Shown here piece after piece: positions 15,353 through 22,407 of a stretch of DNA of 64,000 bases. The stretch's first letter is position 1; each line of letters opens with the position of its first letter. The position numbers were made by a program, and so were the translations under genes. Source of the DNA: Moraxellaceae bacterium (lineage in GTDB: Bacteria > Pseudomonadota > Gammaproteobacteria > Burkholderiales > Rhodocyclaceae); assembly GCA_031119205.1 (NCBI GenBank), contig JAVHYF010000006.1, positions 62,001-126,000 of the forward strand, in the 5' to 3' direction. The notes under the pieces are model-generated. The model made no database searches. It worked only from the letters and a program-made list of their open reading frames with translations, and was not told where the DNA came from.

Positions 15353-15921
15353 GACGGGACGTCCTGACGGGGTTTGAGGAAAGGAAGCATGCGTGCCAGC
15401 ACGTCGTCGCGATCCACGACGTGGTGCTTGAATGCCGCCAGGCTGTGCACGAGGACGATGATCGCCATCGTGCAATTCAGTGCGAAATGAACGGTCAGTA
15501 ATTGATCACCCAGTTCCCGGTCGCGTGGCAGCAGATCCGGCAAGGGCCACATGCCGAAGTACACGGTCGGCACGCCCTTGGCCGAACTCATCAGCCAGCC
15601 GGAGAGCGGCACGGCGAACATCAGTACATAGAGCAAGCGATGGCTCCATGCAGACAGGACTACCTGCCACGCCGGCATGTCGGCCGGACTAGCGGGTGCG
15701 GCATGACCAAGCCGCCACGCGAGGCGCAGCAATACCAACAGGAAGATCGTCACCCCCAGCCATTTGTGCCAGGAGTAATACTGCAGCTTGGCCGGAGAGA
15801 ACGGCAGGCCGGTCATGTAGAGACCGAGCCCGAAGCCTGCGGCAATGCCCAGCCCGATGATCCAGTGCAGGCCGATCGCAACGGGATGATAGGCGGCGAC
15901 GCGAGGCATCGGGCGGCTCAT
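15349..15921 (-). CDS. Cytochrome b561 family membrane protein (YceJ-like)
   Basis: 190 residues with four hydrophobic segments (about 15-38, 52-68, 92-110 and 142-162) and histidines placed for two b hemes (HPVAIGLHW, WHKWLG, WSHRLLY, VHFALN and VHSLAAFKHH). Passes electrons between quinol and a periplasmic partner. ATG overlaps the stop of the upstream ABC gene, and its own stop overlaps the yceI start, so all are translationally coupled. It may serve the YceI proteins or the di-heme lipoprotein. Confidence 0.85.
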   Translation of the reverse strand: MSRPMPRVAAYHPVAIGLHWIIGLGIAAGFGLGLYMTGLPFSPAKLQYYSWHKWLGVTIFLLVLLRLAWRLGHAAPASPADMPAWQVVLSAWSHRLLYVLMFAVPLSGWLMSSAKGVPTVYFGMWPLPDLLPRDRELGDQLLTVHFALNCTMAIIVLVHSLAAFKHHVVDRDDVLARMLPFLKPRQDVPS

Positions 15922-17708
15922 ACCGTCTGCAGTTCCAGCATGCCGGCAAAGTGGCCGCTGTCCTGGATCGCGAGATCCTGGTAGCGCCCTTCCTCGACGA
16001 TACGCCCCTGCTCCATCACGATGATGCGGTCGGCGCCCATCAGCGTGCGGATGCGGTGGGCCACGATGATGAGTGTCGTTTCGGTGCCGATCTCCGCCAG
16101 CAGGCGGGTCATGACGGATTGCTCCGTCAGCGCATCCAGCGCGGAGGTGGCTTCATCGAGCAACAGCAGTGACGGGCTACGGCACAACGCACGGGCGATG
16201 CCCACACGCTGACGCTGACCTCCCGACAGCGCGTAGCCGCGCTCGCCAACCAGGGTATCGAGGCCCTTGGGAAGCTGCTCAATGACTTCATCCAGGCAGG
16301 CGATGTGGCAGGCGCGCTTGAACAGCTCCGGATCGACCTCGCGCATCACCGTGATGTTGTCACGCAAGGACAGGCCGAACAGCTCGGTCTCCTGCAACAC
16401 AACCGACACGTTCGAGGTCAGTGCGTCGTGATCGATATCGTCCAGCGGTACACCACCGATCTCCAGCTGACCGCGATCTGCCCGGTACAGCCCCAGCAGC
16501 AGCTTCACCAGCGTCGACTTGCCCGAGCCGGATCGTCCGGCGATGCCCAGCTTCTCGCCGCGAGGCACATTGAGGTCGAAGCCGTCGAGAACGGTCCTGC
16601 CCTCGTAAGCGAAGCCGATCTGCCGGAAGCGCAGGTCTTGCCATTGCAGCGGGAATGGCTGTCCACCGCGCACGGTTTCGCCGGCTTTCGCAAAGAGCGG
16701 CATCATTCGCGACAGGTCGGCGAACCGCTCCACCAATGCCTGGAAGCGGTCCGTGAAGGTCATGGCCGACATGCGCATGGAATTGAAGTACTGGGAGTAG
16801 GTCAGCACCAGCCCGACACCGAGCTTGCCCGACAGGACCGCATAGGCAATGCCGCACAGGAAGACCACCCAGGCCAGGCTGTTGTGCACCTGGAAGCCGA
16901 TCCACTTGGTGTTGGAGAGGCGGATGCGCTCGTGCCCCAGTTGCCGGGCGACCTCCTCGCGTTGCTGGACACGATTCGCCATGTCGCCAGCCGCGCCCAT
17001 CGCCTTCACCGCCAGAATGTTCGAAGCCGACTCCACGAACACGCCACTGGCATTTTCGGTGGAGGCATTGATGCGCTGGCTGACACGCGCAATCGCGCGG
17101 TCGAAGTAGTACTCCAGCCCCGCCAGGCCCGCGATGTACAGGACGAAGAAGAAGATGAACGCGGGATGCAGCACCATGCAGGCGATCAGGGTGCCGACGA
17201 AGGCCACCAGCGGCGGCACGATGTCGTTGTGCAGCTGTGTCCAGTCGCGCACCGCATCCGCGCCGGTCTGCACACGCTGCGCCTTGTTGCCGGTGCTCTC
17301 CTGCTGGTGCCAGCCGAGCGACAGGCTCATCAGGCGCTCGAAGCCCCACAGCCGCGCCCGGTACCGCGAGTTCAGCGCAATCTGTCCGAGCTTGCGGCGG
17401 CTGCGCAGGCGGATGATGGCGTTCACCGCATTGGTGACGCCCAGCCCACCGATCATCCACACCAGCGGCATCAGGGTGTCACCGCTGCGATAGCCGATCA
17501 GGAAGTCCACCATCAGCCCGATGAGCAGCGGCGGCACCAGCTCGTAAGCCTGTCCCAGCGTGAAGATTCCCAGATGCAGCAGATAGCGGCGACGATCCTC
17601 CGCGAGGAAGAACCAGATCGCCGGAAACAGCCTGGACAGGCTGAACGGTTTGTCTCCCTCCCACGCCGGTACCGGCTGCTGCGCCCTGCTACTGGTCTGG
17701 ATGGCCAT
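15918..17708 (-). CDS. ABC exporter, fused membrane and ATPase half-transporter
   Basis: 596 residues. Residues ~40-330 carry about six membrane segments of the type I exporter fold; residues ~360-596 are the ATPase: Walker A GRSGSGKST, Q-loop VLQETELFG, signature LSGGQRQR, Walker B LLLLDEATSALD, H-loop IIVAHR. Probably works as a homodimer, exporting a lipid or small hydrophobic compound. The substrate is unknown, but its position among the biosynthetic and sulfotransferase genes makes the cluster product a candidate. First gene of a four-gene coupled operon (exporter, cytochrome b561, two YceI). Confidence 0.88.
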   Translation of the reverse strand: MAIQTSSRAQQPVPAWEGDKPFSLSRLFPAIWFFLAEDRRRYLLHLGIFTLGQAYELVPPLLIGLMVDFLIGYRSGDTLMPLVWMIGGLGVTNAVNAIIRLRSRRKLGQIALNSRYRARLWGFERLMSLSLGWHQQESTGNKAQRVQTGADAVRDWTQLHNDIVPPLVAFVGTLIACMVLHPAFIFFFVLYIAGLAGLEYYFDRAIARVSQRINASTENASGVFVESASNILAVKAMGAAGDMANRVQQREEVARQLGHERIRLSNTKWIGFQVHNSLAWVVFLCGIAYAVLSGKLGVGLVLTYSQYFNSMRMSAMTFTDRFQALVERFADLSRMMPLFAKAGETVRGGQPFPLQWQDLRFRQIGFAYEGRTVLDGFDLNVPRGEKLGIAGRSGSGKSTLVKLLLGLYRADRGQLEIGGVPLDDIDHDALTSNVSVVLQETELFGLSLRDNITVMREVDPELFKRACHIACLDEVIEQLPKGLDTLVGERGYALSGGQRQRVGIARALCRSPSLLLLDEATSALDALTEQSVMTRLLAEIGTETTLIIVAHRIRTLMGADRIIVMEQGRIVEEGRYQDLAIQDSGHFAGMLELQTV

Positions 17709-17791
17709 CTCGGGTGAATCCTGTCAGGACTGCTTTATTCGTCGGCACAGCAAAGCACTGCGCCCCTTTTCATACCTGCCCCACGCACAGC

Positions 17792-18946
17792 TCAGGTGGA
17801 TGCGGTTTCCAGTATTTCCAGCACCCGCTGCAGGACCGGCATCTCTGCCGCCTTTGCCTGCTCCAGATAGCGCGGCACCTCCGCCAGATGCCCACGGTCG
17901 GGCGGCAACAGCCGCCGTGCACACATCACGATCCGGCTGCGCGCCTGCTCACATAGCGACAGCACGCGACCGTATTCGGCGATCAAGGAATCGGGCAACT
18001 CATAACCTTGTCGCTGCAGCCATTTGAGGCGGTCCAGCATGCATTTCTTGTGTTCCCACAGGATATGGAATCCGCGGAAATCGACGCCGAGGACTTCACC
18101 GGTCTGCCGCCTGACAGCCAGGCGCTGGATGAACTCTCCCAGGAAGTCATAACAATCGACGCCGTAGCGGATTGCATCCATTGGCTGGCCGCTGCCGTGC
18201 AGATCCGGATCCAGGAGCGTATTGGTCGCGGCGAGATATTCCTGCAGCAAACGGACAAACCTGGCGTGCTCATACCCCGGGACAGGAAAGGCATCCTGGC
18301 GCGGCTTGAATAGCCTCGTTTTCTCGAACCACTGCGGCTGCACGGCGGCAAACGCCTCGTCGAATTCATCAAAACTGCAGCTGAGCCGGCTGTACTGGCT
18401 TTTCTTGTCGAATCCCGCGATCAGCAATTGCCGCTCGCTCTCCTGGCAGCCGAAAACCAGCAAACGATGACGGAAGTGGGCATGTCCGCCATTGAAGAGG
18501 ACGGGAATGTGGTACTCGTCGATGAAGGTCTCGACGCAATAGCCTTGTCCCAGGCGTTCCACCACACGCTCGGCCGCTGAGCCCCGCCCGGCAAGGAAAG
18601 CGTCCTTGTCGAGCGCGGGAGAATCCGCAAGCCAGGGATTGAAACGGGAGGTGCCCTCGGTGAAATGGATTTCACCTTTGGGCATGCGGCTGTATTTGAG
18701 AAAATCGTCAAGTTCAAGCTGACGGGAATCGCATTGAAGCTGCACGAAATTCCCGAAGAACCATGGCCATGCCGGGACATTCGCGAATGTGACAGCCAGG
18801 TGGTAGCTGTACATCATGTAACCGCGGACGGGCGACTCCACGACTGGAAGCTCGACCCGCGACGCTTCAGCCACCGGAAGGCGAATCGACGGTAAATCCT
18901 GAGATGCCGTAAGCGAATTGATGGTCACAACCTGTCCCCAGAACAC
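17792..18946 (-). CDS. Uncharacterised protein, faintly like BtrH/papain-fold proteins of peptide clusters
   Basis: 384 residues from GTG 18946; an alternative GTG at 18928 is possible. I do not firmly recognise it. The middle (GQGYCVETFIDEYHI, then HARFRHRLLVFGCQ-like HxHxxLxxG and LIAGFDKKSQYS, FDEFDEAF) recalls uncharacterised proteins beside Gram-positive NRPS genes and the BtrH family. In that family a papain-like domain is involved in moving an acyl group from a carrier protein to an amine. A clear N-terminal catalytic Cys motif is not visible. The C-terminal ~140 residues are helical. No signal peptide. Its AT-rich upstream DNA shares short sequences with the leaders of the NRPS genes, hinting at common control. 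Confidence 0.45.
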   Translation of the reverse strand: MFWGQVVTINSLTASQDLPSIRLPVAEASRVELPVVESPVRGYMMYSYHLAVTFANVPAWPWFFGNFVQLQCDSRQLELDDFLKYSRMPKGEIHFTEGTSRFNPWLADSPALDKDAFLAGRGSAAERVVERLGQGYCVETFIDEYHIPVLFNGGHAHFRHRLLVFGCQESERQLLIAGFDKKSQYSRLSCSFDEFDEAFAAVQPQWFEKTRLFKPRQDAFPVPGYEHARFVRLLQEYLAATNTLLDPDLHGSGQPMDAIRYGVDCYDFLGEFIQRLAVRRQTGEVLGVDFRGFHILWEHKKCMLDRLKWLQRQGYELPDSLIAEYGRVLSLCEQARSRIVMCARRLLPPDRGHLAEVPRYLEQAKAAEMPVLQRVLEILETAST

Positions 18947-19269
18947 CGGACTGGCATCAATCCGGCAGAAACCGTCGAAACAATAAAATCAATCAAATAC
19001 GACAGTCATGCCGGCAATTTGTTTTTATTTGTGGCTATTGACGCAGCGCGGACGGGAGGCTACAACCTCGGCGGCTCATAAGCAAGCTGGATATAGAAAT
19101 CAATAAACCGGCGTGCTTTCCGGAATTACCGCGGGTCCGGACGGGGTTATACGTATTACCGCTTCAGCAATCCTGGATTAACGAGATGGCAACAAATTCG
19201 CCATATTCCGGGACGCCATGACACAAGCCGACCGACGGCTACCTATTACAGAACGGGGAGGAAGATCCA
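18947..19269. other. AT-rich divergent intergenic region
   Basis: About 320 bases between divergent genes, AT-rich near 18980-19060. AAAATCAATCAA (18985-18996) recurs at 3300-3311, and AAATACGACA (18995-19004) recurs at 10214-10223. No perfect palindrome or convincing promoter hexamer pair was found. A GGGGAGGAAG ribosome site (19255-19264) precedes the + strand gene. Confidence 0.45.
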
Positions 19270-20460
19270 ATGTCACGCATGTCGCAGGACGCATACCCGC
19301 CGGAAACCACGCTCGCCGACAGGCAGCTGGAGGCTGCCGATATCCTCGCCAACATCCGGGCCCTCCGCCCGACGCTGCAGGCCCGCGGCGCGGAGATCGA
19401 GGAGTTGCGCCGGATCCCCGACGACGTGCTGGAGGCGGTGCGCCAGACGGGTGCCTTCCGCATGATGATGCCGCGCCAATGGGGTGGTCCGGAGATGAAC
19501 CCCATGCAGCTCAACGAAGCGCTGGAAGAGCTCGCGGTCGGTAATGCCGCCGTCGCGTGGTGCGTGATGATCCAGATCGATAGCGGCCAGTACAGCGGCT
19601 TGCTGGACCCCAGGGTCGCCCGCAAGGTCTTCCACAAGCTGGATGCCACGACGTCGAACGTCATCCGCGCAGCTGGCCGTGCGCAGAAGGTGGAAGGCGG
19701 ATACATCGTCAATGGCCGCTGGCCCTTCGCCAGCGGCTGCCAGCATGCGGACTGGTTTGCCGGCGGCTGCCATGTCTTCGAGCAGGATGGCAGCGGTCCC
19801 GTCACCGGCGCGGACGGACGCCCGCTGCATCGAATGGTCATCGCGAAGCGCGACGAATTCATCATCCACGACACCTGGTACACCACCGGCCTGCGCGGTA
19901 CCGGCAGCAACGACATCGAGGCCAAGGACCTGTTCGTTCCGGCTGACCACATGTTCGGCTTCGACACGCAGGCTCACACCGGCGCGCTCTACCAGTGGCC
20001 CGCCGTACTCGTCGCCAAGATGCCGGGCGTCGTGCTGGGCATTGCACGCAGCGCGATCGAACTCGTCACGCTGTACATGCGCAGCAAGAAAATGAAATCG
20101 GAATACGTGGCCCTCGCCGTCGCCGACGCGCAGACCCAGTACGCCTCCTCGCGCGCCTATGTGTACAGCACGCTGGAAACGCTATGGGCGCGACTGCAGG
20201 CCGGCCAGCAGCCAACCGAGCAGGAGCGCGTGGCGATCTATCTCGCGCGCGCCAATGCCTTCCAGTCGGCGCGGGCTGCCGTGCAGATCCTGTTCGATGC
20301 CTTCGGTGGTCCGGCGGTCTACAGCAAGAAGACGCCGCTGGAGCGCCACCTTCGCGATCTCACCACGGCTTGCCAGCACACCTTCGGACAACGGCGCGCG
20401 CAGCTGTCTGCCGGCGAAATGATGCTGGGCACGTTGGACGAGCCCGTGCTGTTCCTCTGA
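19270..20460 (+). CDS. Flavin-dependent monooxygenase / acyl-CoA dehydrogenase-like protein
   Basis: 396 residues; ATG 19270 with GGAGG eight bases upstream. It follows the acyl-CoA dehydrogenase fold but in the form used by two-component flavin monooxygenases (DszC/HsaA type): RQWGGPEMNPMQLNEALEELA, VNGRWPFASGCQHADWF, GTGSNDIEAKDLFVP, and a C-terminal helical domain with FDAFGGPAVYSKKTPLERHLRDL. These enzymes hydroxylate using reduced flavin from a separate reductase; no reductase is in the window. It could tailor the nearby cluster's product, or be unrelated catabolism. Ends convergent with the FAD protein gene, across a hairpin. Confidence 0.8.
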   Translation: MSRMSQDAYPPETTLADRQLEAADILANIRALRPTLQARGAEIEELRRIPDDVLEAVRQTGAFRMMMPRQWGGPEMNPMQLNEALEELAVGNAAVAWCVMIQIDSGQYSGLLDPRVARKVFHKLDATTSNVIRAAGRAQKVEGGYIVNGRWPFASGCQHADWFAGGCHVFEQDGSGPVTGADGRPLHRMVIAKRDEFIIHDTWYTTGLRGTGSNDIEAKDLFVPADHMFGFDTQAHTGALYQWPAVLVAKMPGVVLGIARSAIELVTLYMRSKKMKSEYVALAVADAQTQYASSRAYVYSTLETLWARLQAGQQPTEQERVAIYLARANAFQSARAAVQILFDAFGGPAVYSKKTPLERHLRDLTTACQHTFGQRRAQLSAGEMMLGTLDEPVLFL

Positions 20461-20484
20461 CAGGAAGCGGCGGGAGCGAAATGC

Positions 20485-20509
20485 CGGATGCGCGCCCGAC
20501 GCGCATCCG
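20485..20509. terminator. Hairpin between convergent genes
   Basis: Perfect 10-bp stem CGGATGCGCG (20485-20494) / CGCGCATCCG (20500-20509) with a 5-base loop, in the 58-base gap between convergent stops. No T-run on either strand, so termination strength is uncertain. Confidence 0.5.
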
Positions 20510-20518
20510 CATCGCAGG

Positions 20519-22147
20519 TCAGGCCACCTGCCGTCCGAGCAGGCTCAACGCGACGGCTTCGGCCACCTCGATACCATCTACACCCGCCGACAGGATGCCG
20601 CCCGCATAGCCCGCGCCCTCACCTGCCGGGAACAGGCCACGCGTATTGAGGCTCTGGTAGTCCTGGTTGCGCTTGATGCGTAGGGGTGAGGACGTGCGTG
20701 TCTCGACGCCGGTCATGATCGCGTCGTCCATGTCGAAGCCCCGGATCTGGCGGCCGAAGGCCGGCAGGGATTCGCGGATGGTCTGCACGACGAAATCCGG
20801 CAGGCACAGGCTGAGGTCGGTGGGCGTGACGCCCGGCTTGTACGACGGCACCACCGCGCCCAGCTCGGTGGACGCGCGTCCGGCCAGGAAGTCGCCGACG
20901 CGCTGGGCCGGCGCTGCGTAGTCGCCGCCACCTGCCTCGTAGGCCTTCGCCTCCCAATAACGCTGGAATTCGATGCCCGCCAGCGGATGACCGGGATAGT
21001 CCTGCTCCGGCGTCACGCCGACGACGATGCCGCTGTTGGCGTTGCGCTCGTTGCGCGAATACTGGCTCATGCCGTTGGTAACCACACGGTTGGGCTCGGA
21101 CGTGGCAGCCACCACGGTGCCGCCGGGACACATGCAGAAGCTGTAGGCATCGCGGCCATTCTTCGCGTGGTGCACCAGCTTGTAGTCAGCCGCCCCTAGC
21201 AGCGGATGACCGGCATTGGCGCCGAAGCGGGCACGGTCGATCAGCGATTGCGGATGTTCGATGCGCACGCCGATGGAGAACGGTTTGGCCTCGATGTACA
21301 CGCCCTTGCCGTGGAGCATCTCGAAGGTGTCGCGTGCGCTGTGACCGATGGCCAGCACGACGTGATCCGTCTCGATGTATTCGCCGCCGATGAGGCGCAC
21401 GCCTTTCACTTGCCCCTGATCGTCGCTGCCACGCTGGATGTCGATCTCTTCCACACGGCTGCTGAAGCGGATCTCGCCGCCCAGCGCGATGATGTCGGCG
21501 CGCATCTCCTCCACCATGCCGACCAGTTTGAAGGTGCCGATGTGCGGCTTGCTGACGTAGAGGATTTCCTCCGGTGCACCGGCCTTCACGAACTCGGTGA
21601 GCACTTTGCGGCCGAGGTAGCGCGGGTCCTTGATCTGGCTGTAGAGCTTGCCGTCGGAAAAGGTGCCCGCCCCGCCCTCGCCGAACTGCACGTTGGAGTC
21701 CGGATTCAGCGTGGACTTGCGCCACAGGCCCCAGGTGTCTTGGGTGCGTTCGCGCACGGCCTTGCCACGCTCCAGCACGATGGGACGGAAGCCCATCTGC
21801 GCCAGCAGCAGCGCCGCGAAGATGCCGCAGGGGCCGAAGCCGATCACCACCGGCCGCTTGCTGAACCCGGCCGGCGCCTGTGCGACGAACTTGTAGCCGG
21901 TATCCGGCGCCACCGTGACATGCCGATCGCCCGCAAAACGCTTGAGTACCGCCGCCTCGTTCTTCAGCGTCACGTCCAGCGTGTAGGTCAGGATGATCGC
22001 CGAGGGCTTGCGTGCGTCGTAGCCACGCCGGAAGACGGTGAATTCCAGCAGATCCTGGGCAGGGATACCCAGCCGCTGGAGGATGGCGGCCGGCAAGGCG
22101 TCTTCGGGGTGGTCGAGCGGGAGGCGTACTTCGGTCAGTCGCAGCAT
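20519..22147 (-). CDS. FAD-dependent dehydrogenase of the COG2509 type
   Basis: 542 residues from ATG 22147; an upstream GTG (22159) adds four residues, but MLRLTEVRLPLDH is the usual family start. An N-terminal small alpha/beta domain is followed by a Rossmann FAD site (VVIGFGPCGIFAALLLA), then FGEGGAGTFSDGKLYSQIKDP, a hallmark of this group. VLAIGHSARDTFEMLHGKGV and a C-terminal LFPAGEGAGYAGGILSAGVDG complete the FAD fold. These proteins are widespread and of unknown substrate; a role as flavin oxidoreductase is all that can be said. Convergent with the monooxygenase gene. Confidence 0.8.
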   Translation of the reverse strand: MLRLTEVRLPLDHPEDALPAAILQRLGIPAQDLLEFTVFRRGYDARKPSAIILTYTLDVTLKNEAAVLKRFAGDRHVTVAPDTGYKFVAQAPAGFSKRPVVIGFGPCGIFAALLLAQMGFRPIVLERGKAVRERTQDTWGLWRKSTLNPDSNVQFGEGGAGTFSDGKLYSQIKDPRYLGRKVLTEFVKAGAPEEILYVSKPHIGTFKLVGMVEEMRADIIALGGEIRFSSRVEEIDIQRGSDDQGQVKGVRLIGGEYIETDHVVLAIGHSARDTFEMLHGKGVYIEAKPFSIGVRIEHPQSLIDRARFGANAGHPLLGAADYKLVHHAKNGRDAYSFCMCPGGTVVAATSEPNRVVTNGMSQYSRNERNANSGIVVGVTPEQDYPGHPLAGIEFQRYWEAKAYEAGGGDYAAPAQRVGDFLAGRASTELGAVVPSYKPGVTPTDLSLCLPDFVVQTIRESLPAFGRQIRGFDMDDAIMTGVETRTSSPLRIKRNQDYQSLNTRGLFPAGEGAGYAGGILSAGVDGIEVAEAVALSLLGRQVA

Positions 22148-22294
22148 GCGCGAGGGCACGCGCCGGAGCGCGGCGGGAACATCGGAAAGGGCGCCATTCT
22201 ACCGGCTCGGGGCGGCAGCTTCGATTGGTGCCATGCACGGTCGTTGGCTGAGCCTGACGAGGCCGACACTACGGGGGCGTCAGCGCTTCGAACG

Positions 22295-22319
22295 GTTCCC
22301 TTCGACGGGCTCAGGGAAC
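22295..22319. repeat. Short palindromic sequence of the TTCGACGGGCTCAGGG type
   Basis: GTTCCC (22295-22300) and GGGAAC (22314-22319) flank TTCGACGGGCTCA. This resembles a short interspersed palindrome common in proteobacterial genomes. It lies in the 260-base gap between two minus-strand genes, which otherwise holds only low-complexity CACTGGCC-like text near 22350-22400. Confidence 0.35.
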
Positions 22320-22407
22320 GGCTGTACCGGATGGCCACGCCCGTTAGCACTCGTTAGCCCTCACTGGCCGTCATTGGCCCTCAGTGCCGCTCACGGCCAC
22401 CACGCCC

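Noticed and set aside
16305-17717. 470-residue + strand ORF opposite the ABC exporter
   Set aside because: Antisense shadow of a clear ABC gene; His/Gln/Arg-rich with no domain.
19022-19060. Sigma70 promoter in the AT-rich gap before 19270
   Set aside because: No -35/-10 pair with acceptable spacing could be placed with confidence.
22320-22400. Possible CRISPR-like or tandem repeat (CACTGGCC/CATTGGCC text)
   Set aside because: Units are short, imperfect and only two or three copies; no spacer pattern.
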